A stretch of DNA of 64,000 bases from Cololabis saira (GCF_033807715.1 NC_084587.1:24590517-24654516), one strand, 5' to 3'; shown: positions 11,456-22,744, counted from the stretch's first letter. Notes: generated by a model not told the origin, from the sequence alone. Program-made: numbers and translations.

Positions 11456-12130
11456 TAGGGTTGCCACCCGTCCCATAAAATACGGAATTGTCCTTTATTT
11501 GAGAAAAAAATGTTGCGTCCCGTATTGAACTAATACGGGACGCGATTTGTCCTGTATTTTCATTAACGCCCCATACACACGTCTGTCACACACACACACA
11601 CATCAACACTAAATTTATCAATAATGAACAAAATAAAACACAGGAAACATTAAGGCCAGCAAAATCTTTGTGGCGGGACAACAGGACCTGCTGCGCTCTG
11701 TATATTATAGTTGAATTATTGAAATAAGTTAACTTTTACACCATATTCTAGTTGAATTATTGAAATAAATTAACTTTTACACCATATTCTAGTTGAATTA
11801 TTGAAATAAATTAACTTTCACACTATTTTCTAGTTGAATTATTGAAAAAATTTACTTTTACACCATATTCTTCACCTGTATCTATATTATACATCTGGGC
11901 TGATATGGACATACATAGAATAGGAGGATATTTCAGTTACTAGTATGGTTGGCTGTCTGCACAGTCATGCAAGTTCAATACTATTAAAGCACTTTAAACT
12001 TTAAATCAAAGCATTTTGTTTTTTCATATAACACTTTTTTATGCAGTTTAGAAGTGGGGCTTTTTTTTTGGCTCCTGCGCTGCTGAAATCGGGTGTCCCT
12101 TATTTCTATTTCTGAAAGGTGGCAACCCTA
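11456..12130. mobile_element. 675-bp hAT MITE with perfect 8-bp duplication
   Basis: Inverted ends TAGGGTTGCCACC and GGTGGCAACCCTA are flanked by the perfect 8-bp duplication GTCTCAGC (11448-11455 and 12131-12138). Subterminal sequence has two copies of a TACGGGAC/CCGTATT motif near the left end. The interior carries a 41-bp tandem array. There is no coding region, so it depends on a transposase supplied elsewhere. Confidence 0.9.
11708..11871. repeat. Tandem repeat, 4 x 41 bp, inside the hAT MITE
   Basis: Four units start at 11708, 11749, 11790 and 11831, each beginning TAGTTGAATTATTGAAA and ending near CACCATATTCT. Spacing is exactly 41 bp; the last unit is the most diverged. Confidence 0.95.
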
Positions 12131-12345
12131 GTCTCAGCTGGTATGTTAGTGTGGGATGGTCAAGTGGGTTAGTTGTTAGCTAATGGACCACTAAGGCTAG
12201 CTAACAGATGAATCAACCACCACGTCCTTCTCTCTTGTAGTTGTAATCTGTGTTTAAAACATGTTGTGAATGACACAAAGTCTATTTGAAATTTTATTTG
12301 AGTGCTTATTTGAATGCATCGCTGTCAGTTCTTATTTTAAAAGGT

Positions 12346-12530
12346 TTTTGTGGCACTAGTGACCTTTCTTGAGGAAGTAGGTAAACAGGAAATGGGTAGG
12401 GGAGGGGGGGGGGGGGGCGTTGCAATATAGAGCGACAGGCCGAGACTCAAACCTGCGCTGCCTGCCTGAGGGCTATAGCCTCTGTAATTTGGCACCCACT
12501 CAACCCACTGAGCTATCCAGGGCCCCTGCA
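12346..12530 (-). repeat. tRNA-derived SINE (minus strand)
   Basis: On the minus strand, GATAGCTCAGTGGGTTGAG matches a tRNA gene A box and CAGGTTTGAGTCTC is a B-box-like element about 50 bases downstream. These are the internal RNA polymerase III promoter parts of a tRNA-derived SINE. The tail contains a G/C homopolymer near 12402-12418. A related copy is at 23215-23350. Confidence 0.7.
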
Positions 12531-12539
12531 TCTCTGTCA

Positions 12540-13078
12540 ATTCTACTGGGTTCAATCTTGGATCAGCTAAAAGTAAATTTTGGTCTGACACTGAACGTAG
12601 CGTCCTTCAGCGCACTTTCACATCAAATTAAGTTTTGTTCATGAATTATATCCCTTCCGGATTTATAAAGCTTTTGTTTCATATACACTACAATAGTGAA
12701 CAAGTTTCTACCAGAATGGAAGGGAACAGTTGTTTTCTTGGTTGTTGAATATGACATCCTTTAATTGTGTCATAATTAGTGCAGGTCAATGAAAATGTTT
12801 TGCTATTTTTAAATTCCAGCTGATAACCAATGTGTTTAATTAAAAGGTCCAAGATACATTTACAGAGCCACTGTGACAAAAAAAATTACATTCATACTGA
12901 AGCATCTCCAATTAGATTTAAGAGAAAAACCTTCAAGCCAAACAGTGGCAAGGATCCCCTTGCCAATTTAGGCAAAATTCAAAATTTTTTCAATTAGTTT
13001 TTTTTTTTATGTCAACAGCAGCTCACAATTCATAGAAGCATCATCTGTTTTTATTCTACTCATTTAGTTTACCAATTC
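12540..13078. other. No gene seen
   Basis: AT-rich DNA without recognisable coding or repeat structure. Confidence 0.45.
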
Positions 13079-13083
13079 ACTCT

Positions 13084-13552
13084 TATAGTGGCTGATAGTG
13101 ACCCCAATTGATCAATCAACCGGCAGGCTAAGCATGGGAGATACTAAAACTGTCCGACGCGCACATTAATATAATAATCCACTGTCCAAACAATAAGCTC
13201 AAGTTTAAAAGGGGTTTACTATTTCAGTGCATCAATTATCACAATACAATCAAATACTTGTAATAAATATGTGCAAAATAGCTTGAACAATGAGCAATCA
13301 ATGAGTGTGAGTTGATATCATAATACAAAATGCGTAGTGCGTAGTGCGGTCAACAAAGTATGCTCTCTCCCAGCTCACCCCACCTCCATAAGCCTGCCAG
13401 CCTGCAGACGCGAGCGGAAGAGAAGCCTTATTTGTAGACGCCCAAAGACCACCCACAGAGACACTCCTACGACAAGGAGCCACTGAGGTGCCTTCATTCA
13501 TTAAACCCATCACCCAATCCAGTGCTCAATACTAATTAATTCGGCTCCTACA
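13084..13552 (-). mobile_element. Candidate solo LTR with 5-bp duplication
   Basis: 469-bp block flanked by ACTCT on both sides (13079-13083 and 13553-13557). On the minus strand it begins TGTAGGAGCC and ends GCCACTATA, so the ends are TGTAG and CTATA, close to the inverted TGTAG/CTACA termini of LTRs. A 5-bp duplication fits Ty3/gypsy-type or retroviral integrase. No second LTR or internal region is nearby, so it would be a solo LTR. Confidence 0.5.
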
Positions 13553-13557
13553 ACTCT

Positions 13558-14560
13558 GTATAAACTGCTTTAACCTTCCCAGCTTTGTTGCGCCCTCTTT
13601 GCAACCACCTCCTCCTTAAAATCTCCTTTTTCAGACCAGTCTGTGTCAGGTGTGTCATTTATGCTACTCTGTTCAATTGTGGGATTCTTGTCTGCTCTCT
13701 GCATCATGTTTACTTCTGGGCAAACATGGAATTCTCAGTTCAGACTGGCAGATATGAGCTACATTAAACTCCTACTGCAATTGCAGATGGTTTGAATTAT
13801 GCTGCACTGGGAAAATTAGGCAATTTACATTTAGTACAAGATAATCCTAAAAGGAATAAGAATGTCCCAAATCCAATGATGGTTTAATATCTGTCATGAT
13901 ATTTCAGCAGGGTAAAAAACTTCCCTGAAAGTACGCAATTTTTATGAGCTCTTTTGCATTTTACACCTGTTTTTCATGTCACGTCTTACTCTGAGCTGAA
14001 AAAACATAGTTTATTTCAGATATTTGTTTCATGTCACCCCAAACTAATGCTATGGAGATGCTGCTGTGACAGCCAATTAAGCTTTTCTTCTGTTTTCCTC
14101 TCTCCTGTTTTTTGTTTAAACAATAGAAAGGCTCAAAGAAAAAATAAGGCTCAAAAGGAAAAGCGTCCTAATCTGTGTTGCAATTCAACCGTCATCACAT
14201 GGAGGACACGTGACAGTTTATGTGCTATGATTGAGTCTGTTTGCAGTTATGTCTCTGAAAAGCAGACATAAATGTTTGCAGAATCTCTAACTGGGCTGTG
14301 GATGCATACCTGGGTTGAATGACATAATTTTCATCTGTTTGTTTACAGACGTTAATGACTCTTTATTTTGTTGCGCTTCTCATCAGGATCCAATTTAAAA
14401 CGGTAAATGTATGTAATTAAAGGAAAAAAAAAAACTCTCAGTGACTCTTGCAGCATTACATTGATATTATCACATTATTTGATGTCAATGTATGTTATGA
14501 GTAGAGGTGGAGCTCAACATGTCAGGCTGAGATTTCTGATTATTATCATAAAACCTTTTT
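13558..14560. other. No gene seen
   Basis: Short open frames only (13585-13767, 13954-14271) with no domain signal. The A-rich tract at 14425 is simple sequence. Confidence 0.45.
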
Positions 14561-14566
14561 TTTAAT

Positions 14567-15042
14567 TAGGGCCCGAGGAATTTTTGTTTTTTTTCTTGTT
14601 TTTATTTTTCCGAAAAAATGAGGGCCTTTTTGCCCCCCTAAACGTGCCCCAAAAGTCACCAAACTTTGCACGCAAGCCAGGCCTGGCGATAAATTTGATA
14701 TTTCATGGTTTGCATTAATGGGCGTGGCCGAATGGCTCAACAGCGCCCCCTAGAAAACTTTTCTCTGCCATAACTTTGGAACGGGTTGTGATAAAGACAT
14801 GTGGGTGGTGTCATCGGACTCGGTATTGAGTACTTGAAAGTAATTGGTGCAAATTAGCCCCACCCCTTCTTCTGATTGGTCAATATTTGACAGTCCCTAT
14901 TTTCTGACATAACTTTTGAATGGTTTGACATAGAGAGTCGTGGGTGGTGTCATCTGACTTAGCTTTGAGTCCTTGACCTTTATTGGTGAAAATTGCACGC
15001 ACGAGGGCCCGTTCATCGCTGCTTGCAGCTTTAATTATTATT
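14567..15042. repeat. Teleost repeat bounded by GGGCCCG blocks
   Basis: Opens TAATTAGGGCCCGAGGAAT and closes GAGGGCCCGTTCATCGCTGC followed by AGCTTTAATTA. The outer TAATTA/TAATTA and GGGCCCG words are characteristic of a very abundant teleost repeat. The interior contains two related blocks (around 14760-14860 and 14895-14990) sharing CATAACTTT and GTGGGTGGTGTCATC, which suggests an internal duplication. There is no coding capacity and I do not assign a superfamily. Confidence 0.6.
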
Positions 15043-15935
15043 GTTTTGGTTGATTAATTCAAAAACTTAGAAAATGATATATGTAAGAGACCCTACCATA
15101 ATGTTTTTTTTTTGTTAAATAATTAAACAAAACTGATGTTGAAAATGGCAGCAGGCACATATAATGTGATTGAAAAGGTGGAACTGTTAAATGGTGGCCT
15201 TTTTTATATGAAAGAAAATAACATTTGTCAATGATAATAAATAGATAACAAGAAAACCTAACTTGTCATGTTTGCTTTTAGGATTTCACCGTAACCAACA
15301 TATTGCAAAGTATTTCATATGACCCATATATTGTGGGTGTGAACATTTTTACTAGACTAGCTTTATCTTCAATTAAGCTTTCAGACAGAATATCAATTTA
15401 TTTAACATTTTGCCAGCATAGCAGGAGGGAGAAAATGCAACCATTCAGACAGATCTTTAACAACCGTTACATTTAATCAACATTCATTTGTGTTAAATAG
15501 GATGTTTCGTTCGTTCGATTTTATTTATTTCGAACATGTATAAAGAAAAAACAAGAGAAACAAATACAGGTGGGCATTCCACCACAGAGAGAAAAAAAAA
15601 CCCACATCAAAACACATATTTCAGTTACATGTTCGAAAAGGAGTGGGAGGAAGTATAAACTTATTTAATCCCACCCCCTTTCCACAACTAAACATAAATT
15701 ATATGCCTGTATTTACTTTTTATACTATACACTAATTTGTATAAATAAATATATATCATTTTTACAAAAATAACCTGTTTAATACAAAATGTAAGCTCTA
15801 TCATAAATATAACTATGATATAAATATAATATGACTATGATATAAATATAACTATGATATAAATATAATATGTATGTCTATACAAACATACAAAGACAAC
15901 ATGACGAAATAGCAAAACACACACAGCTGCTGATC

Positions 15936-16650
15936 TTTAAACACAGTCTTCACTTTTATACCTCAAATAAACTATATCTTTATATTTCCTCTTAAATTGT
16001 TTTATGTTTGTACATTCTTTTAACTCCAAATTCAAATCATTCCACAGTGTAATTCCACAAACTGATACACAAAAACTTATTTTTGTTGTACGCACAAATA
16101 AAGATTAGAAGTTTAGGTTTCCCCTTAAATTATAACCCCCTTCCCTCCCAATAAATCATTTCTGAATGTTATCCGGTAGCAAATGATTTTTTGCTTTAAA
16201 CATTACTTGTGAAGATTGAAATGCCACTAAATCCATAAGTTTTAATACTTAAGACTGTAAGAATAATGAGTTAGTGTGATCTCGATATCCAGCCTTATGA
16301 ATGTATCGTATTGCTCTCTTTTGAAGTTTGAGTAATGAATGTAACCTGGTTTTATAGGTATTGCCCCAAATTTCTGCACAGTAAGTGAAATATGGAAGAA
16401 CTAGTGAGCAGTAAAGAATATGAAGGGCCCTGTAATCCAAAGCCTGTTTTTCTCTGTTAAGTACTGCAATGCTCTTTGAAACTTTGTTTTGTACATGCTT
16501 AATATGAGATTTCCAGCTAATTTGATCATCCATTATTACTCCAAGTAATCTGATTTCGTTTACTGTTTCAATATCACTGCCATCCAATTCAACTTTTATT
16601 TGCATATCACTTCTCCGATTACCAAAATACATTATTTTTGTCTTACTCAT
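15936..16650 (-). pseudogene. L2-like LINE RT C-terminal region
   Basis: The longest open part (16249-16650) begins MSKTKIMYFGNRR, follows with LLGVIMDDQISWKSHI and continues to YCSLVLPYFTYCAEIWGN. This is the C-terminal thumb region after the RT active site in L2/CR1-like LINEs. Similarity carries on past the stop near 16249 with several stops, down to about 15936 (blocks such as CVSVCGITLWNDL), so the frame is decayed. It is one arm of the LINE whose other arm lies at 18345-18990. Confidence 0.75.
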
Positions 16651-16694
16651 ATTTAATGATAATTTGTTGTCAGTAAACCATATTTTTTAACTTA

Positions 16695-16915
16695 CAGTCA
16701 GTCCGGAAAGTATTCAGAACGCTTCACTTTTCCCACATTCTTTTATGTTACAGCCCTATTGATAATAGGAATAAATTCATTTTTTTTTCTCAGAATTCTA
16801 CACAAAGTACCCCATAATGACAACATGAAAGAAGTTTTGTTATGATTTTTGTAAATTTATCAAAAATAAAAAACTATAAATATCACCTGTGCATAAGTAT
16901 TCAGAACGTTTGCCA
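16695..16915 (+). repeat. Left TIR of the Tc1 element
   Basis: Matches the reverse complement of 18121-18342 with only scattered mismatches and a small indel in the T-rich stretch. The outer binding-site-like word is at 16711-16726 and the inner one near 16890-16912. Confidence 0.9.
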
Positions 16916-17095
16916 TGAAGCTCAAAATTGAGCTCTGGTTCATTCTGTTTCCACTGATCTCTCTCAAGTTGTTTCTACAGCTTAATCGGAGTCCACATGT
17001 GGTGAATTCAATTGATTGGACTTCATTTGGAAAGACACACACCTGTCTATATAAGCTCTCACAGTTGGCAGTGCATGTTGCAACACAAACCAAAC

Positions 17096-18115
17096 ATGAA
17101 GTCAAAAGAATTGTCTTCAGAACTCCGAAACAGGATTGTTTCGAGGCACAAATCTGGGGAAGGGTACAGAAAAATCTCTGCTGCTTTGAAGGTCCCAGTG
17201 AGCACTGTGGCCCGCATCATCCTTAAATGGAAGAAGTTTGGAACCACCAGGAATCTCCCTAGAGCTGGCCGCCCGCCTAAGCTGAGCAATCGGGGGAGAA
17301 GGGCCTTAGTCAGAGAGGTGACCAAGGACCCGACGGTCACTCTGTCAGAACTCCAGCGTTCCTCTGTGGAGAGAGGAGAAACTTCAAGAAGGACAACCAT
17401 CTCTGCAGCAATCCACCAATCAGGCTTGTATGGTAGAGTGGCCAGGCGCAAGCCCCTCCTTACTAAAAAGCACATGGCAGCCCGAATGGAGTTTGCCAAA
17501 AGGCACCTGGAGGACTCTCAGACCATGAGAAAAAAAATCCTCTGGTCTGATGAGACAAATATTGAACTATTTGGCATGAATTCCACGCGTCGTGTTTGGA
17601 GGAGACCAGGCACCGCTCATCACCTGGAGAACACCATCCCTACAGTGAAGCATGGTGGTGGCAGCATCATGCTGTGGGGGTGTTTTTCATCCGCAGGACC
17701 TGGGCGACTAGTCAGGATTGAGGGAAAGATGAATGCAGCCATGTACAGAGACATCTTGGATGAAAACCTGATCCAGAGTGCTGTTGACCTCAGACTAGGA
17801 CGACGCTTCATCTTTCAGCAGGACAACGACCCAAAGCACACAGCCAAAATATCAAAGGAGTGGCTTCAGAACAACCATGTCAATGTCCTTGATTGGCCCA
17901 GCCAGAGCCCAGACCTGAATCCCATCGAACATCTCTGGAGAGATCTGAAAATGGCTGTACACCGACGCTCCCCATCCAACCTGATGGAGCTTGAGAGGGT
18001 CTGTAAGGAAGAATGTGCAAAACTGCCCAAGAATAGGTGTGCCAAACTTGTAGCAACCTATTCAAAAAGACTTGAGGCTGTAATTGCTGCCAGAGGAGCT
18101 TCTACAAAGTATTAA
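17096..18115 (+). CDS. Tc1-type transposase, intact
   Basis: Cut-and-paste transposase acting on the element's own TIRs in the nucleus. I take the ATG at 17096 (339 aa, MKSKELSSELRNRIV), because fish Tc1 proteins of about 340 aa start there; an in-frame ATG 28 codons upstream is also open. Visible parts: N-terminal paired-like helix-turn-helix pair (residues about 5-110) with a GRPPKLS hinge, a glycine-rich HGGGSIMLWGCF block, and the catalytic triad Asp152 (WSDETN), Asp243 (QQDNDPKHTA) and Glu278 (SPDLNPIEHLW), spacing DD34E. No stop or frameshift is present, so the protein looks active-competent, although activity is inference. Confidence 0.95.
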   Translation: MKSKELSSELRNRIVSRHKSGEGYRKISAALKVPVSTVARIILKWKKFGTTRNLPRAGRPPKLSNRGRRALVREVTKDPTVTLSELQRSSVERGETSRRTTISAAIHQSGLYGRVARRKPLLTKKHMAARMEFAKRHLEDSQTMRKKILWSDETNIELFGMNSTRRVWRRPGTAHHLENTIPTVKHGGGSIMLWGCFSSAGPGRLVRIEGKMNAAMYRDILDENLIQSAVDLRLGRRFIFQQDNDPKHTAKISKEWLQNNHVNVLDWPSQSPDLNPIEHLWRDLKMAVHRRSPSNLMELERVCKEECAKLPKNRCAKLVATYSKRLEAVIAARGASTKY

Positions 18116-18120
18116 GCAAA

Positions 18121-18342
18121 CGTTATGAATACTTATGCTCATATGATTTCTTGTTATTTTTATTTGTAATAAATTTACAAAAGTCGCATCAAAACTTCTT
18201 TCATGTTGTCATTATGGTGTGTTTTGTGTAGAATTCTGAGAAAAATGAATGAAAAAATGAATTTATTCCTATTATCAATAGGGCTGTAACATAAAATAAT
18301 GTGGGAAAAGTGAAGCGTTCTGAATACTTTCCGGACTGACTG
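18121..18342 (-). repeat. Right TIR of the Tc1 element
   Basis: Inverted partner of 16695-16915. It begins just after the transposase stop codon, so the 3' untranslated region is essentially the TIR. Confidence 0.9.
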
Positions 18343-18344
18343 TA

Positions 18345-18990
18345 CTCAATTCTGTCGTGACATCAAGCATTAGTTTTTGTAAATCAGTACCAGAGCAGAA
18401 CAGATTTGTGTCATCAGCAAACAGGTTTTAGTACTTTAGATACTTGGCATAAGTCATTGATGTAAAGAATAAAGAATTTGGGTCCCAGCACTGACCCCTG
18501 GGGGACACCACAAGTAATGCTCAAACATTTGGAACAGTAATCACCCAGCCTCACAAATTGCTTCCTGTCACTCAGATAGCTCCTCACCCTTTGTAAAACT
18601 GTACCCCTGATGCCATACCGTTCCAGTTTAGTAAGTAAAATATCATGCCATCCAATACTTTACTATAGTATTCTCTCCAACAGGTCCTTATAATATTAGT
18701 TAACTTATTTTTATATTTTTTATATTTAATTTCTGTCTCCTTAATTCTTTGTCTTATGAATTCTCTGTAGAGTGTGTTCTTCTTTTTGCAAGCATTCTGT
18801 AGTCCCTTTGTGATCCATGGATGATCTTTATACATTGTTTTCTTGTTGATTTTTCGTACAGGACAATTCTTATTATATAAATCTTTAAATATTCTCAAGA
18901 ATATATCATATGCACTATTGACGTTGTTAGTATTGTTTACAATGTTCCAGTTTTGCATCAATAAATCAATGTTTAAGAACATAAAGCCTC
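18345..18990 (-). pseudogene. L2-like LINE endonuclease-RT linker fused to mid-RT
   Basis: The minus-strand frame 18982-18584 starts MFLNIDLLMQNWN and runs through a Lys-rich linker (WITKGLQNACKKKNTLYREF) typical of the stretch between endonuclease and RT in L2-like LINEs. At about 18655 it jumps into MIFYLLNWNGMASGV-like sequence, which is the middle of the RT. The N-terminal RT is therefore deleted. Downstream, in other frames, come the RT blocks up to the Tc1 insertion point. Confidence 0.65.
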
Positions 18991-19790
18991 TTCTTCATTT
19001 TGAAGCTGACTGGTAGCTCCTGTCAGCTGCTTCTTTAGTCCTAAATATATGTCCAAACTACTTACAGCGCTGCAGGACTGTGAGCAGTTTGGACCAGGAG
19101 CCGGTTCGTAATTGTCATCGATATGAAACTGCACAACTCAAATGCCCCTGGATCAAGAGAGACTAAGAGAGAATCCCTTTTCTCCAACAATAACCAGCAG
19201 AACCCCCTTAAGAGGACCCCCACTTTTACTATGCACATGACACAGGTTGGCAGCTCCTCTGGAGCAAGACTTCCCAACAGCAGTCTCTCCCAGATAAACC
19301 ATTTTCATCAACTGCAATGTTGATTACCGATGCCATGGGATTTTTTTTCTTTAAGTGATTTCAATCTATTAATCTCTAGCAATTTACTTCTGTAGATGCC
19401 TCTGGAGTATTTCAACCATTTAATAGTAAATAACTGCTACAGAGTCACTTATCTGCAGAGAAATTTCTGATTCGGCATAAGCAGGGAGCAGCTCTTTCAT
19501 TTTGATGTCATTCCAGTATCCTATAATCTCTTTTTCCAAATGTGTTGCAGTATGAGTGCTCTGATGAATCGTGGCAATTATTTGTGCATTTCAAAGCTAT
19601 TTTTTGTCATATTTATTGCACCTTGCAGTCACAACACTTTAAAACCTCTGTTATGATTCAGACTCAACATGTTAAAAAAAAAACTGCCGCTAATCATACT
19701 AGAAGGGTGAACAGCTGAACACATTCAGTTAGACCACCATAGCTCTAAATTAGCGGGTTCTGTCCTCTGTTTGATAAGGTAGAAGCTGCT
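18991..19790. other. No gene seen
   Basis: No recognisable coding or repeat structure. Small overlapping frames on both strands at 19062-19323 look random. Confidence 0.45.
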
Positions 19791-20055
19791 TTAAAGCCAA
19801 TCTATGTAGCAATACCCCTTTTGACCACACGGGGGTTGTATATCAGAAGAAAGTTCACTTGTTTGTGCCTGCCAATGGCATGAGACACAATGACATGCAC
19901 TCTCCCTCCAGAGGGACCAAGTGGGATTACTGAATTAAATTTGCAGACCGTTCCACATGTTAGCAATGTATTCTCAGTAGCTCTTTTATCAACAGCAGCT
20001 ATTTATGCCTCCATGTGGTCAGAAGTGGTATTGTTACACGGAGTAGCTTGGAAGT
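19791..20055. mobile_element. Possible short MITE with diverged inverted ends
   Basis: The left block TGTAGCAATACCCCTTTTGA (from about 19805) pairs in inverted orientation with GTGGTCAGAAGTGGTATTG near 20016-20034. Both arms share a GTA-CAATACC-TGACCACA backbone. I could not define a target-site duplication, so the exact ends are uncertain. Confidence 0.4.
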
Positions 20056-20208
20056 AAATAATGCAATATCTTGTTCTCAAATATAATAAAATATAAAGTA
20101 TCACATATGTATCTCAGCTTAAGTCTGTATAAGTATAAGTCTGTGCTCAACTAAAAGTAATAAGTTACGTTCTCTGAATGGAATCTGTCAATTTGTCGTC
20201 CAAAGAAT

Positions 20209-21177
20209 TAAAGTTGCTTTTGTCATTGAAAATTATGACTAAATTTCGTTGTCAACGAACCTTTATCACCTGAAGAGAACGAGACGCAACGAAAATGCTG
20301 GTCATGTGACGATAACGATAATTATATATATAATGCAATATTGTAGACGAATAAAAACAAGATTAAAATGTAGATTACAAAACAAAAACTATGCTAAAAT
20401 GTGTCTTCATTTTTGTTGACCAAAACGAGACGAAACAAAATGTTATAACAATAACAAAGATCCGTAATATACATTTTTTAAGTTGTTTCCTCTCATTTAG
20501 TCGCTGCTGATGGGTGATGTCACGTCCTCAATCCCAGTCGCGGCCCGCGGAGAGTCAGATCCAGAAGATGCAGCTGCATGTTAGAGGCTGATGCCATTAA
20601 CGCAGAGCTCTAGGTTCACGTCAATTTAAAGAAAAACGTTAAATAGAGAAAGGGACCGATGGCCGGCCACGCAGGTATCTTCTCTGGGGCTGGGAGAAAA
20701 AGAAGAGACGATCTTTGGATACACTTTTACTACACGTGGAAAAGAAAACCAAATGTGTCATCAAAAAAGAACGGGAGAAATGCGGCCACAAAATCACAGG
20801 AAAAAATAAATATATTGTAAACTCAAATTAGAGCATCTTCTGTATCTGGAATGAATGTATTGTTGAGTCTATAAAGTAACAATAATATAGTAATAAGATA
20901 ACCTTGTTTGAATTGTAAAATGAGTTTAGCTAAATACAATCTTTGACTAAAAATAGACTAAAATGTCATCAGTTTTTTTCGACTAAAACAAGACTAAAAT
21001 GGTCATGGACAATTCTGACTAAAATAAGACTAAAATGCTCAGACTTTTAGTCGACTGAAATTTGACAGGACTAAAAGGAGTATGAACGTGACTAAAACTA
21101 ATAAAAACTAAGATGATAGCTTGACCCAAATACTAGACTAAAACTAAAATTGAAACAGGCTGCCAAAAACAACACTA
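20209..21177. mobile_element. 969-bp hAT MITE rich in GACTAAA words
   Basis: Inverted ends TAAAGTTGCTTTTG and CCAAAAACAACACTA are flanked by the perfect 8-bp duplication CAAAGAAT (20201-20208, 21178-21185). Dense GACTAAAA/TTTTAGTC words fill the right arm and GACGAAA/ACGAGACG words the left. Similar elements are common in teleosts. There is no transposase. Confidence 0.85.
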
Positions 21178-21185
21178 CAAAGAAT

Positions 21186-22740
21186 ACAATATACACTTAT
21201 GAGAATTTATTCAAAACTTCATTCTGCTCTAACTCCTTGGGGTTCACCATGTGTAGCTTAATATATTTCAACCACCACTGCTTTATAACATTTAAAATCA
21301 CAAGGAGGACTGAAAAACCAGCACACAGGCCCCTTGTTTACCTGTCGGTTTTCTCAAAAAGGAAAGCAGCTTTCTGACAGCTGACATGTCAATGCTTTCC
21401 CATGTGTAGATTGTCCTTAAAAAATAACCACAATATGGAGTTTTATCAGTCATATACTGTCAAACACTGTGAAAAATGTGCTCAATTTATGGGAGCAAAA
21501 CAACACAAAACCATCAGTCCATTGGAGGTATGTTTACTTGGCATGCTAGGTTTCAAATTTTATAAGATCCTGGAAATTTAAAACCAAAAATATAACTGTT
21601 TTTCTTCAGTGACAACATGCTTTTTAAAATGTGAATTTTCTGCATCAATACGTGTGCACACCTACACAGAGACTACAGCGTAGACACAATAGTCACAGAA
21701 CTAGAAATCAGCACTTCCTTGCATCTGGTTATGTGTGGAACAAGAGTTCAGATTAAACTTCTCTCTTCTTTCCTTTATATTGTGTGTTACTCTTTCGTCC
21801 GTGTGGTACTCTGTCATTTCCTTTGCCTGGTTCCTGGAGGAGTCAGGCTGTCTGCTCCTTAAATAGACTTGCCCTCAGCAGACTCTGAGGTTGCCTCAGT
21901 CTTTAACTCCACACATGCTTCTCCGTTTCCACTGTGGTTTTTTGAAGGTGGGTGATTTTCAGCGCACACGCTCCGTTTGTAGCCACACATACTGAAGCTA
22001 CTGGCAGCACATATTTTTATGGCCCTGAATCCTCAATTTTTAATATCAAATATTATTTATATCTTATAGTCCACTTGTTTTAGTATTCATGCCAAATTCA
22101 TGAGTTCAGAAGACCATTTTAGTGTAAGCGAAACAACCGATCTGAATGATAATTTAGCACTCGTACACTAAGAAACTGTTATAATGCATAGTCGATACAA
22201 ATTTATATATACAAAAAGAATATGCAAAATGGTAATTGCATGAAAATAAATAGTCCTCCGTTAGGTCTGTCAAACAAATTGCTAATTTTTCAATAGAACT
22301 AATAATCTCCCAAGGTACAGTATGCGTGTGTATCCCTGTATCAGTAGCCTGCGTATGAAGGTTAATTAAGAGAAAGTAGTATGAAAAGGAAATTAATTAT
22401 TGACATTTTCAAAAAATCCCTCAGCTTTTATCATTTTGTGGTCAGTTTGTTATTTGTTTTTGAAATAACATTATTACAGAAGAATGGTCACTGGTATTTG
22501 GAAGGCTAGCAGCTAGACTTTTTTCTAATTAATATTGAGGACATTGATTCATCATGGCCATGACATGCTGGATGTACACTGGATACCATGGATACCACTT
22601 TTGGGGGTTACTGAGCCAAGATCTTTGGCTTAATGGACTGGTTCACAGTTGAAAGCGAAGTGACAGGGATGAGAATCAGAATCTCGAAATTCTCAGTCAG
22701 AAAAGTTGAATTCCCCTGAACCCATCCGTAGCGGAGGAGT
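21186..22740. other. No gene seen
   Basis: AT-rich DNA. No termini, tRNA-like promoters or credible coding frames were recognised. Confidence 0.45.
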
Positions 22741-22744
22741 TTCT

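Larger units (their letters stand above)
16695..18342 (+). mobile_element. Complete Tc1-type DNA transposon
   Basis: 1,648-bp element with ends CAGTCAGTCCGGAAAG and CTTTCCGGACTGACTG, flanked by the TA duplication (16693-16694, 18343-18344) expected of Tc1/mariner. The TIRs are about 220 bp each and nearly identical, and each contains an outer and an inner copy of ATAAGTATTCAGAACG-like or GTATTCAGAACGCTTC words, the IR/DR arrangement used by fish Tc1 transposases. It sits inside an L2-like LINE, and removing it with one TA rejoins the LINE. All parts needed for mobility appear to be present. Confidence 0.95.
15508..18990 (-). mobile_element. L2/CR1-group LINE (minus strand), split by Tc1
   Basis: A 5'-truncated, internally deleted non-LTR retrotransposon. 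The 3' end is at left, with a TTCG-type tail at 15508-15520. The coding remainder runs from about 15930 to 16680 and resumes at 18345-18990 after the Tc1 insertion. In the complement of 18345-18600 the RT blocks appear in order: SYLSDRKQFVRLGD, then GVPQGSVLGP, then an FAD-like active-site region. A deletion at about 18655 fuses the linker after the endonuclease to the middle of the RT domain. Confidence 0.75.

Noticed and set aside
12346..12530. Functional tRNA gene
   Set aside because: A and B boxes are present but the acceptor stem does not pair and a non-tRNA body follows, as expected for a SINE.
17059..17499. 146-codon minus-strand frame
   Set aside because: Shadow of the Tc1 transposase gene on the opposite strand.
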